NCBI GenBank assembly: GCA_949825025.1
Contig: OX463785.1
Location: 12,029,971-12,093,970 of the forward strand
DNA from: Siphlonurus alternatus
Lineage: Eukaryota; Arthropoda; Insecta; Ephemeroptera; Siphlonuridae
DNA length: 64,000 nt
Direction of reading: 5' to 3'
The stretch's first letter is position 1. Each line of letters begins with the position of its first letter. Below the pieces are notes generated by a model. The model was not told where the DNA came from. It made no database searches and worked only from the letters and a program-made list of their open reading frames with translations. A program made the translations under genes and the position numbers. Below are positions 25,377-39,757 of this stretch, in pieces.

Positions 25377-28300
25377 GGAGATATGACAAGGACACAATTT
25401 ACATACGTGAGGGTGTATAAAGTATGACCCGAAGGTTCTAATTGAAACTCGTTGGTAATGGAGCGACTCCGTTTAATCACGCTAACATACCACTGATGGG
25501 CGGCACACGATGAAAGATTATTAGATTATATTCACATGATCTTGCAATTCAATTACATGGTATTACTAACTTTTACACAAAATATTATACTTAAGTTATC
25601 ATTTTCCTTTATTTTGGTCATAGTTAAAATTGATTAAATTTTATAGTTTATTAGTTTATGGTATTCAGTAGTCATGAATGTAACATATATGCTAAAATTT
25701 TCTTTATATATAATATGAATTTGCAAATTGGAATATGTTTATATTAATTTTCTTTTATAAATTACGAAAACTTCAATTTTCAGTCACTTGAGATAATCCC
25801 TGATGAATAAGTGCTATAAAATTTACACTTTTCTTAAATCCCATCTAACAAGTAATTTGGAAAATTATGTCTTCAATTTATCATCCACACGTCTAAATCT
25901 AATGATATTACATCTTTTTACCTCAAAAACACACCTTATTTCATCCCCGCTCAAAGTGAGGATAAAATGGAGACAATATTTCTAACATTTTATATACTCA
26001 GTACATAAGAGGAAAGAAGACGTAATCTCGTCTTTTTCCTTTAAAATGGTGCAAAATAGGGGGACATTAGATGATCAAAGATTTTAAAAGTGAATAAAGG
26101 ATGAAATTTATTTCAACATCGTTAGGTGCACATGCAAATATTTACTCATTAGTTTTCTGAAAAAAGTCAAAAGTTTAACATTAATTTAATTTAACTTTTA
26201 GTTTATCCATACAAAATATATTTAAGATTAAAATATATTAAATGTAAATTTCATGAATTTTTCCAATAACTGCAAGTAAGAAATTTATTGGTCTCCCAAT
26301 ATATATAGGCAAATCAACATTATACAATATTATCAGAAACCTTAATATATATTATTGTTTATTTATTAATTAAATCGTTCACTTCATACAAATATTCTTG
26401 AGGAATAAAAAATCTTTCACTATCTTTTTAAACATAATCATTTTCACTCCAAATATTGATTATGATTATAAAACACTTCAGAAGTATACATAAGTCAATC
26501 TTCATAGTTATACAGCTGTTCTATGTCGTTCTATTATGCACTGATCTAGATATTATGGAGAATTTTCTTTTTCTTTTTATTGATGAAAATATTATAAAAT
26601 AAAAAATGATGGATTATCTCTCTTCAATTTATAAATTGCATTTTATCTTACAAAACAAAAGATAAAAGGATGAAAGTATTACGTTACTGCGAAGATACTA
26701 TATCAATATTTTATGTTATAAAATTCACATCCTAAAAGCAATATGTCGTTAACTTGAAATGTCAACTCTTATCGTTTGTCAAATTTACCAGAAAAGTGAA
26801 AACTCGTTGTGTGGAGTCGTTACATTCGTTACATTAAAGTTGTTGAATACAGAAATTCACGTTAGGCGTTGTATTGAAGAGAATATAGTTCTCCTTTTTG
26901 ATTCTTTAACTGCTAAACATATAACATACAGTTAAATTAATTTTATATTCCCGCCGGAAGTAGCTAGAAGTGTGAAGTTTTCTATCCTTCCTATTTGTAT
27001 TTGCATTTTAAAATTTTGGCCCCAGGTTCGTAAGAAGAGTGTTAAAATGTCTGTAAATTTTCAAGACTCAGATTTGAACAATACGACTAAAAACCTCTCA
27101 CTTCCGGCTACTTCCGGCAGGAATTTTAAATAAATTTGACTGTAGCTTTAGGTAGATTTACATGATGTTTTTTGAGTGAAATGATACGAATCATAAGTAT
27201 TATGAAACTCTATAGTTGACATAATGGAGCATATCAACCTCAAAAACTTTTATTGCAAAAATGGATAGAGGGTGCAAAGTTATGCTACCCTGATTTTTTT
27301 TTTACATTTTTTACAGCCCTGGAAGTATTTTTAAAAAATTATTGAAAGTCCTTTTTTTTTACGTCACGTGGCGGCAAATTCTATCCTTTTCTTAAGGAGA
27401 GGCGCCTCGTGACGTCACAAAATGGAGTTTCAATAATTTTTAAAAATACTTCCCAGGGCTCAAAAAAATCTGAAAAAAAAATCAAGGTAGCATACTTTGC
27501 ACCCTCTATTCATTTCTGCAATAAAAAATTTTGAGGTCGATACTCCATTATTGATGCTGTGACTATACTCTCTCTCTTTCTATCGACGCACAAAATCAAT
27601 GTCAATTAATATATTAATGCTAATAAAATTGCCTACGTTATAATATATATGTTATTACTGTAACAAAGATAATATTTAGTGAGGTTTTCTCTTTGCAAAA
27701 CATCTGCTCGTCTTATATACATGAATATATTAAGATTGAAGTTAATTAAGTGAAATGTTGGGATGCAACCTTTTGAATGTTGTCTTAAAATTATACAAAA
27801 TACTCTTTACATTACATGGTTTATGATAAACTTTATTATTTTCATGCAATTTTTAAGCCCCTCAATCAAAAGAAGAAAAGAACTTAAGTATGCAAAATAA
27901 TAAAGTGAATAAATTTCATATTTTCTACTACAGTATACCTGCAATGAATATTTTATTTGAGAATATATAGCCTAAGTAAAAGTTTCGCATCGTCAAATAT
28001 AATATAAAATATAGAATTTATATTGTACAGTATTAAAAAATTATTTAATTTTCAAGATTTCAGCTAACAATTAAAATCTGAAATTTCATTATTTATTTTA
28101 GATTTTACTTTCATATAACATTTTATCATTCTGTGAGTTAATACTTGAGGAAAAAAAATTGACATTTTATTTTCGTAAAGAATTTAAATCAATTTAACGT
28201 ATGAATACAATAATATATTGTAAATTATGAACAATATTATTATAATTTCTTTTCTTATAATACTTGATTAATAAAATAATTTTTAATTTTGTTTCTTTCT

Positions 28301-29566
28301 TTCTTCAGAGGTTTAATTAACTCGTCTGCGCTAATTACAAATGTAACTGTTACTTTGTCATAAATTATTTTAAATTTATTTTAATTAATTATCGAAAACA
28401 TTTTATCATACTCGGCTTTACTATGCATTTCAGAGATAATTACAACTGTACGGCATACATGAAATATAATGGTATTTTACATCAACCACTGCGTTGAGTA
28501 AAGCTTTTACCTATCAAGAATTTTGTATTGAACATCACTGGATTTACTGTACCGAATTATAAACTAAAATTACGTTTGATGTTTAAGTAATATAATGTAG
28601 TAGTTTATTTACACAGTATAAAAAAAACACTTAACTATTTTACTCAACACAAATTAACAAGTTAAGCAAATTTATATTCAAATTAATTACTTATTGTATA
28701 GCATAATAGCATTTAAAATTAAATACAAAACTAAACTTATACCTCTAAAATAACAAATTTAATATAAAAGACGAGAGGTTTAAAATTCGTTTTATTTTAG
28801 TTTATTTGCTGAGGTCAGTAGAAGAAACTTTCAAACTATCCTAAGTTGTACTGAACGGACCGAATAAAATGCCTACTCCTTCTTATGAATGACGCCATAA
28901 AAGACACGAGCGATAAAAACAGTCATATCGACTGACTGTCAATCCTCAAATAGAGTATCAACCTCATTTTTTTTTATTGCAGAAATGGATAGAAGATGCA
29001 AAGTTATGCTACCCTGATTTTTTTCAGATTTTTTAGAGCCCTGAAAGTATTTTTAAAAAATGATTGAAAGTCCTTTTTGTGACGTCACGTGGCAGCAAGT
29101 CCTATCCTTTTCTTAAAGAGAGACGCCGCGTGACGTCACAAAAAGGACTTTCAATATTTTTTTAAAAATAGATCCTGGACTGTAAAAAATCTGAAAAAAA
29201 AATCAGGGTAGCATATATGCACCCTCTATCCATTTCTGCAATAAAAAAAATTGAGGTCGATACTCCATTCAGCAATTTATACGATGCCTTCGGTACACAT
29301 CCACACAGTGCTACGCCTCTCTTGCTAGAGCTGAGATGCAGATTTGCGATTTAGGGTAAGGTAAGGTAAGAAGAGAACTCATTATGTCAAACAAAGTTTA
29401 CCTCTATATTCTCTATAGTTAAAAAATATTACTTCGTAAATTCGTTATGACATGTATTTCTCATTAAAATAATCCCTGGACGTATTTTTATTAGTAAGTT
29501 AGTCATGCAGCTTGGAAAATAAACAAAACCAATTCCATATGAAAACTAGAGGAGAGAGAGAGAGAG

Positions 29567-29648
<82 letters not shown>

Positions 29649-32600
29649 GAAGAGAGGAAGAGCGAGAGAGAGGGAGGCAGTGTAGAGATTAAATTTTATA
29701 TTTATTTGGTTATCATTTAAAAAATCAATAATAATTGTGTACCAAAAATTCTATATATAAATTTCTCTTGCATAAAACATAATTCATGTTTTTAGAATAA
29801 CATTATATTGTTGAAATATCGATACAATATTTTGAACAAATACTTGAAACCTTTAAGTTCAAAGGTTGTTTTTTTTTATATAAAGTTAGAAGTCAGATTC
29901 ACATGCAGTCAAGAGATATAGTGTACTGCTTATACAGGTGTCAAGTATATGCAAATTTCAAACCAACCCCGTCATGACTTCTATTGTTGAGCAAATACAC
30001 ATCTTATTCACTCCATGCAAGCAAGAATGACAGGAGCATAAGTTTCAACTAAGCCATTTATAACAGTAGATTTATATTAACATGCGTAATCTTTTAACTC
30101 GTATGTTATAGTACTGTATTTTATTTTAACTGTGACTGTTAGCTTTTTATAACATTAGATGGCAACTTTCATGCAACTGTAGCCGTTTATTAAATTTATA
30201 AGATTTAGAAAATCATGTTTTAATTTTGATATTTTTTAATTATTAATTTCTTCTTTTGTAAAAGTATTAGTTTTTTTATTAATTAATATTTTTATTTTAT
30301 TTTTACTTAAAAAAGTTAAAAAAATATTTTTTAAAATTTAAAATTTTTTATTTTCATAATAAATAATTTTATATTTGCTTAAAATTTAAAAGTATAAAAG
30401 AAATAATAATAGGGAGTTTTTACGTTTTATTTTCTTAAGTGGCAAAGGAATGTCAATTTATTAAAAGAGAGTGTACTGCAACTTTTAAGTAAATAAATTA
30501 ATTTGAATATACTATAAAAATATATAAAAAATGCAAGATAATACATCCGTCAATCTTCATTTCATAATTATTGAAAGCTAATAACACTTTATGGACAAGA
30601 GTTACGTACGCATCAGTTTTCACAGCGGACAGGTATGAGAGATATTGAGGGTGTCACGAGCCAGAAACAAGTCCAACATTAATGTTACGTACATCTAAGA
30701 GGTAGAGCGCTCAGGAAACACTCGGGAGCTCTTTGTCTGTTTGACATGTTGAATCACCAAGGCTAGATGTACAACACAGGTACATCAATTGACCTGGATG
30801 CAGGACTAGCATATGATTTATTTTAATTTTTTCATTTTTTTTTAATCAACCCCTGGCTGGGTACTTTTACTTACTAGCATTTAATTCTTTCCTCATTAAT
30901 TTTTTCTTGGAAAGACGTCGCTTAGTGTCTAACGAAAGATTGTTAATTTTCTGCAGCTGTCTTCTGCACGGTTTCAAACTTTAAAAGATGTGTGGGTCAA
31001 TTTGACTCTTGGAAATGCTAGTGTTAATTTAGTCATATTTTTAATTAATTGGCAACAACATAGTCTCAACTGAATTGTTTTTACATTGTTTGCAAACACA
31101 ATTGTAGTGAATCTTGTATGTCCGTAGGGAGTTTGAGCTAGATTACTTTTTTGTGAAGTTTTGATTTTCATCCTGATGATAATGAACTCCCATTTACAAA
31201 TTAATTTTGTTTTTAATTACGTGCAAATTTTTATTAAATATTTATTTAAGTTATTTTAGCTTTTATAAAAAATATATAATTTGATAAAAAATGTTTTTTC
31301 GTTTTCCAATTTATTGAGTTTTAATTAAAAATAAAAATGGTTATTAAAGATAATTTATTTTTATGTACTCTAGTTGAAAAGTTACACCTTCAACTCGTCC
31401 TTGACGTGTCTAAACCTTATCTTTTTATCTTTTTACTTAAAAAAACTCGTCTTATTTCTTCCTCGCTCAGAGTGAAAATAAAACAGACACTAGTATTTCT
31501 TGTCTTTTTTGCTCAAAAAGAGAAAAGACGATGTAATTTCATGTTTTTTTCTCGGAATTGGTGCAAATTAGGATGAAAAAAGACGAGGGTAAAGTAAATA
31601 AAGATTAAATTTATTTCAACTTGGGTATCAAACATTTTTTCATAAAATTAAGAAAAGAAAAAATTTGTAAAAGTCCATTTGAATTACCTCTTATGTTATC
31701 TTTCTTGACCTGACTGTAACCTCTTTGAGTCAATTGCCTTTGAGAGTTTTTTTCCTTCCCCTTCAGAACGACGTTCCGATCAAGTGTTTGCGGGGGCAAA
31801 AATATAGAAAGGGGTAAACAAGAGACAGAAAGCATCGTTCTGATTTTGTCATCCATCGTAGCAATTAAAAACTCATTCTTTTTTGGTGAGAACAAAAAGT
31901 TAAATTTTCTTTACAATATTTCTTTTGTTTATTTGCCCAATTACAAGTTGTAAAAAATTCAATTATTGAAAAAAAAAAAAAAAAAAAAAATGGAAGATCT
32001 TTAAAATTGAATTTTTATTAATTAAGCTATCTTACAAATTATAGAGCACGAAATGTAATTAATATTCTAAGATTTTTGTCTTGTCATAAATGCTATCTAA
32101 GCACTCAGATAAGAAAACTGGATTTTAAAAGAAGCATACAAATATGTTGTGATTCTTGCATATTTATGATGAAAAACGTTTTTTAAATTACTTGTTAGCT
32201 ACATACTTTGACTTTCGCTGTAATAAAACTTAAGCTTACTATCTAAATTAATTATTATTTTCATCATTAATTTGCGATAAAAAGTGAAGTCATATAGAAA
32301 GCTGAAATCAACACTTACAATTAAGAGATATTCTTTACTATAAAATTTTACTTTGCAATCTTTGCATTAAATGGTTATAAAATTATATTTTCATATTATT
32401 CTGTGTGCTTGTAGGAGAATACTATTTAATGTGCATCTGATCATTATTCATGTTAGATTACTAAAACATATTTATTTATTTAGTTACAAAAAAATTAACA
32501 ATCCATAATTTAAGTGTATAAAGTCACAAAATAATCATACTTTTTATTTCTAATATTCAAACAATAATTAAATAATAAAAATATTACGTTTATTAAATTA

Positions 32601-35600
32601 AATATTTAAAGAAATAAATCTTAACAAAATTAATTGAATAATTTTTTAATTTTTTAAAATCTAATTTATACAATATACATTTTTTGAAGTAGCATTTTAG
32701 TACTGCAATTAAAATCAGTACGAACATGGAATTAAAGGTAGAAGAGCAAGTAATACACCACATTGTAGAGTAAAACCAAAAACAACTCCCTTATTGTATT
32801 CATCTTCATTTTCTGATTTATATTAATAATCCGAGTTACTTATGTAAAACATTGTAAAATTTATAATAATAATTATTAATATACAAATCCAAGTATAAAC
32901 GTTATGCAAGTATTTATATAGAAGTATAAATACTCAACTATCATAAAAATACAAATATAAGCATAGAAGTAGGCGTGTCCTCTATAGTAGCTATAAGTGG
33001 AAGAGCAACCATCTAGACTTTAGAAAGGTCCTAGGTTCAATTCCTGGCGGAGTTCACTCTTTTCTTTCTTTATACTTGGATTTGCATGACATGTACCGCG
33101 ATGACGGAAAAAATCACATTGGAAAAATGTTATCGATGGAGATAACATCTAGTCAACGCACTGAAAATATATATTTAAAAGTAATATATTATTATTAATA
33201 TTATAAATTTATTTTAAAAAATGTTGTCTCGATATCACTTAACTTGAGTATTATAATAATAGAAATGTAAAAGTATAATGTATATATAAGTATATAAATA
33301 TAATGGTTTGTGATAGTTAAACAAAAAATAGTTAAACTGAAATTTCAATAATTTTTTTTGTACTAATGCTGCAAATGCTGCTCAGCTTATTTTTTTAACA
33401 TCTTAAGTATTTATTTTCATTGCTCTTATACCTTGTAAGTAGTTGAAGTGGTGACTTGAGTAAATCTGAAGTTATTATTTTTGATTGACACAGTGTATCG
33501 ACAGTAGTATTAAAGCCCTTGGGTATAGACCAAAAGTCAATGTTGCAATATTAGCCCCTCAGGAGAGTAAATACAAAACACCTTTTTATTCGATAATAGA
33601 GTTACGTAACAGCTTTCAGACGACAAATCCATTTTATTATAAGACTGAGAGAATGGCTAGAAAGCACGCTTGGATTAATAGGCGTTGAAAATCGTCAGTT
33701 TATAAGGAAAATTTAATAATATTGTATCTGTTATGTAGGAAATATATATAATTTTGAATAATTTAATTTAGGTTTCTTATTTAAAATAACGGTACATGGA
33801 GAAAATAAAATAAAACAAGACAATGTATTTTCTTTTTATTTTATAGTTTAGTACCTAAATATCGATATTTTAAACTAGTAATAGTATTTTAAACAATTTA
33901 AACTTTTGTTTAAATCCATAAGTGCTGCTACTTGAGCTGTGAAAAAGCTGTCGTAAGCCATAAAATATCTATTTTGTTTAATTCCTATAATTAAAAATAT
34001 AGAATAACAAAAATAAAAAAAATTGAAATTTAATAGAATTAGCTAAAGCAAATAATTTAATACGATCTTCTATGATTGTATTTTTAATGCTTTTTAAGCA
34101 GCATTTTACTAAAAGAAAATATACGAATATGAAAAGATAAGTCTAGTGCTCTGTTAATAATACACTTCATTGCACGCGCTCACAGCAAATATAAAAAAGT
34201 TGCTTTCATATCATACTTCTTTTGCACTCAATCACTTCAACTTTTGTTTCTTATATTTTATTAAACATGAGGTAAGTGCTTAACAAATAATAATTATTGT
34301 TTACAATGTACTCGAATATAATGTTTTTTATATCAATACACGTTCAAGACGTTTGTCAATTTTTTCTCTGATCGTAAAATAAACATTTGTAACTTCAAAT
34401 TTATTATTAAATGAAACTAAATAGGCCTCTGCACCATATGGTCAGAAATTTGACTGAAAATTGCATTAGTTCTATCAAAGAAGTTAGTGTTAATGAATGG
34501 GCATAAAGCATTTTTTTTTTAAATTTTAACTATCAAGAAGAGTACCGTATTTTTATTGCAATATATTGGAAAAAACTTAATACGTATTATATTTTTAAAA
34601 ATGTGAGAATGGGTGTTTTCGATTGATATTAATCAATATCTATTTTATTATCTCAAGATATTTCGATTAGTGATTTATGTACTACTGTAATGTATTATTA
34701 ATAATGCATATTATATGTATTATTTATTTTCTGCTATCAGTTCAATTCAAAATACATAAATGTTGAATATTTGTTATTGAAAAAAAAAAAAAAAAACAGA
34801 CAAAGGTACAATTTGTAACAAAACTGTTAATATGAATAGATATTTATGTTCATTTCCTTTTCCATATAAAAAGCATTCTATACCTTGTCAGCATTATTTG
34901 GAAAACCATAATTTTACTACAGTTATAATAATGTCGTTTTCTTCGTACATGCGTGCTAAATTACGTTAATTAAGTAACCTGCTGGAGAATTTTTTTTTTT
35001 TTTAGTTTCATTTTCTTTATATTTATAGCTAAAATACACAGAATCTTCTACTAATTAACATTACAATAAATTTAAAATAATTTTCAATTGAATGTTACGT
35101 ATATTACAGTATATTATTCTAGTAGCTACGTATTTTCATTTTGAAGTACACCCTCAAGATAAAGTTTTCATTACATCTGATTGATTTATGAACGCTGCAA
35201 ATTCAATAAAGTTGAGGTTAATGATTGACATTTCGGGAAAGGTGATAAAATTGATTGCTACATCCAATACTAAAGAATTGAAGTTCAGGGGTAACGAAAG
35301 ATTTGCCTGGTGCTGTACAAAAATAGCAAACTATTTTTATTTTAATATTTAGCTTTACTTGAAATATAATCTTATAATGTATGATATAGCTACACGAACA
35401 TTATAATATTACGTTACACAAATTGCACCGGTAGTAAACTCAGACAATGTGCAGGCTCATCAATTTAATATTCAATGCTGTTGACCTTTGAACCGGCAGA
35501 TCAATTTCCTGTCACCTTCCTTAAAACTAATCCACTTCCCCTCAATAAAACACGTAAAACATCAGCAAAGTTTTCAATCAGGATTAGCTATATAGTTGAA

Positions 35601-38600
35601 TAAATTAACAGATTAAAAAATACTTAACGTATTAACTTTGATTTTTAAATTTACAGAAAGTTACATGAATATTTCACATTTTTTTATGCTAGTTAAAGGA
35701 CGAGCGTAAACATCAAATTATTACTTCACAAAAGTATTAGTAAGAACTGAAATTTATTATTGAAAATAAAAAAATTAAAAAATGAATAAAAAAATATATT
35801 GTATATTTAAAAAATTATAATTTTACAATACTTTTGTATATTTTTCAGTATACAATTTTTTTTTTCATTAGTACGTCTCATTATTTTAAATAAAACCTAT
35901 ACTTCACTTATTCATAATAATTAAATTGGTTAGTAAGTTTAGGTAAAAAGTGATTCTTCAGTATTAATTATAAATATAACGCCTTACGTTTTGTAGACTT
36001 TGATCTGTAACGAAAACTTAATATACTATAATTTTTTAAATGCATATAACGGTAAAAATGCACACAATGACAATTTGTCATGTTGCTGCGTTTACTCATG
36101 AAATATCTGAATAATGTATTTATAAATCGGGTATAAAAACGTAAATTCAACAATTTTCTTTTTCAGTTATTTATCTAGTGAAAGTTGCATGCAGTGAACG
36201 TTGTCACATTGTCTCTTTACTCCAAAAATGTCCCCAAACGTTCACTGACTGAAAATTAAAATTGATACCCATGAGAACAGAGCCTGGGTAAAGTTGTAAA
36301 AGTACTGACGGAGGCATAAGGAACATCTAAATTTTTAACATACTAATCTATGATGTGTTTTTGTAAGAAAATCAAATCAGCGCACTCTGTTGTGTTCGAT
36401 AGAAATAAGAGCCGGTCAGGACAGCGAGGCGACTCACAGATAATTCGTTGACTCAGAAACGTTGCAACTTTTCTGTAACTTTACAAGTTTCAAGCAATAT
36501 GTAATTTAGAACTCCCATATGCACGATTCACGATGACTTAAAAGGTGATAATATTTATACTTAACACTCAAGATTAACACAGTTACATAGATGACTTCCA
36601 ACTTTAATCCAGGTTTTAATAATTATAATAAAAAAATTGAAGCTTGGCCTAAAGTTAGACCTCATGCAATTTGGTGTACGAATACAAATCAGTATTTTTT
36701 TTTTTTTTTTACTAACTGAGGAAACATGGAAACCTTAATCACAAAGGTCGAATTTAATTTCACTAACGCAAGTGCTTTCAGACATGAGGATTATTTTATA
36801 TTTCGAAAATTGAGGATTTTAGTCAAAGTTCTGTCATAGAAATGACGATTTTTTAATTAAAAATTTACATATATAATGAAGGCTCTAAAGGATTATCGTT
36901 ATTGTGAATATTCAACAGGTTTTTAAAACAAATTACATTTGACTGGCTAACAAAGCACAATTTACCGGATAAATTTTAGTTTAATAAAACTATAAGCAAT
37001 TTTTTATTTTCTATGGGATTAAATTAAATATAAAAAAGTATGATGTATTTAAACATGGATTAATGAATATTATGAAAATAAAGCATTATTTTTTATAAAT
37101 TATATTAAAATAAAACTAATTAATTCTGTTACAATCAATCATATTATTTAAAGTACATAATAATATATATTTTATTAAATAAATTAAATTCAGTCACATT
37201 TGCACTGAAAAAGTTTGAAGCGAATCGATTTGTTATCTACCAAGAATAAAGTTATTAACCCTTCAGATCAATCTCGAAGGAATTGTTATGAAATAACTGG
37301 GTATATGCCCTTTTTTTTAGAGTATTATTAAACAATACTTGAAAATTAAATAATATTTTAATTAAATCATATCATAAATCATAATTCTAATTCAATAATA
37401 AATAAATTCGTGCAATTCAAAAAACACAATTGAGTGTATACTTGTCCGAATAATTTTTTTGTTTTTCTTCATTTTCTTGTAATAAAAATAAATTGTGGAC
37501 CAATGGGCTTGAAGAGGTCTCGTCATATCACCGAAGTCAAGCAAGGCCTGGCGTGGTTAGTAGTTGGATAGGTGACAATTTTCAACAAGAACCACGTTTC
37601 CCACCCAAAGGAAAATCGTTGCGCTTGTCCACCATGTGGTTCTCCTGGCTATGGATCATTGCACTTCAGGTTAATTGACAAAAGTTGTAGCGTCCAGTGA
37701 GGTTTCCACGTTTCCCTCAGTGACAGCCAAAAGTCGGGATGGACTATAAGGCAGTGGCCGCTCCCGTTTCGGACGAGTCCGCAAAACACTTAAGTTAGGG
37801 TTTCAGAAAATTCGGGATTTCAAACTTGGAAACTTTTCCGTGAGTAAATAGAAGTACCGAATTGTCTTTTGATAAAAAAAAAAAAAATGTAATAAAAGTT
37901 ACTGTCTAATTCTATAGAGGTTCAGTGAACACTGTAGGTTATGTTTAAATCATTGCAATGCTATAATACTAGTTGAAGAAACTAAAACTAATTATTTTAA
38001 TTATATTCTTATCGAATCCCCACCTACACCATATAAAGACTAAATTAAAGTCATTGTGATTCAGATTAATTTTGTAAGTGCTTTGTATAAAAATAAAGAG
38101 TAATGTATATACAATACGTACATTAATTAATAAATCATGAACCTTCAGTATAAAAGGTCATAAAAGTTTCTTTGTAAAACTTTATATTCTGATAAATTTA
38201 GGATTATAGTTCATCTTCTTTTACTACTTTCCATACTTAACTTTAAAACAAATATTTAATAATTACTTTAAACTTTGTAACATGAGGATTAGAACTTATA
38301 TAACATTTTGTGTGTTAAATATTAAAATGAAAATTAAATTAAAATTAGAGCTTTATATCATATTCAATTTGTTTTTTTATTAAATCAAATTTGCATTTAA
38401 ATCAAATTCAGAGATATGGTGTATAAAGAGTTTATTTAAAAATAAAATATAATGAAGGTTTTGTTTGTTTTTAAATTAAATACTAATTTAATTAAGAAAA
38501 ATGCCAGTCAAATTTCATTAAATTATTGCATGTTTTAAAAAATCAATTAACGCGGCTTAGATCAGCATATGGCGTCATTGAGTTGGAAAAAAAAATTATG

Positions 38601-39711
38601 TAAAAATAATATTAAAATTTCTGTTGTTACCTTATTTAAAAAAAAAATGCTCCTCCATGTTTAACACGTCTAAACCTAATCTTATTTTTACCTCAAAAAC
38701 ACGTCTTATTTCTTCCTCGTTCAAAGTGAGGATAAAATGGAAACTATAAATGGCGGCAATTCACGAAGCAGTTAGCCAGGTTTCTAGCTAGGTGGTTTAA
38801 CATCGCGTAAAACAGGTATAGTTAAAACGTGGTGAAGCTAAACCTTGGCTAACTGCTTCGTGAATCGCGTCCAAACATTTCTAACTTTTCTTTCTCAATA
38901 AGAGGAAGGAAGACGTAATCTCATTCTTTTACCTCTTTTTTCCCCGAAAATTGCACAAAATTGGAGGAAAAAATAAAAGAAAAAACGTTAAAAGTGAAGA
39001 ACAGAAAAAAATATAAATTTGAGTATATAAATTATTTCAAATAATACATAAATATTTTTTATTGGATATTATTATTTTAAAGCAAGTTAGCCTACAGAAT
39101 AACGATTGTCGGGTAGCCTGTTGGATCTAATCTCTTATATAATACATTGCTCTTGCAATCTGCCTATTAATACATATATATTATACACATTATCACTATT
39201 ATAGTTCATAATACACTATAATACATATGAACTCATAACATGAAATAACATACAATGTAGCACATAAACTTTTTGATTAGAGAAGAATAATTATAGAGAA
39301 TTAATCTTCAGTATTTGTATACATGCAAAAATTTCAATTATATTTTGTAAAAACAAGTTTAATGCAATTTTTAGTACAAAAGCTATACAAAGAGAAAATG
39401 AAATTCTAATTTGATCTGCAAGAGTTACCTATTACAAGTAAAATGGATATTAACAAATTATAATTACGGAATTTATTTTCAGCTGCAAAACTGTAGCAAA
39501 ACATACCAGAAAAAATTATTCAACAACTTATTATTAATTAACAATACATGAAAAATAGAAAAATAGACATTCAATTACAATAAATTATTAAATTAGTAAA
39601 AAAAAAAAATGACTAACGTATAGCGTTAATATGCAATGCTGATTTATCAGAATATATTGGTAACAAAATATTTCAAAGATATCTTTTACAATACAATAGA
39701 ATCCAAACCTA

Positions 39712-39757
<46 letters not shown>

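Noticed and set aside
25174..25480. Poly Ser-Leu and Arg-Glu frames
   Set aside because: Translations of the GA/CT array; the same applies near 40810-41148.
32985..33060. Functional tRNA gene
   Set aside because: Boxes A and B are recognisable but acceptor and T stems do not pair; best read as a SINE head.
37520..37595. Functional 5S rRNA gene
   Set aside because: Only the internal control region is 5S-like, with substitutions, and it continues into a SINE body; the same holds for the other two copies.
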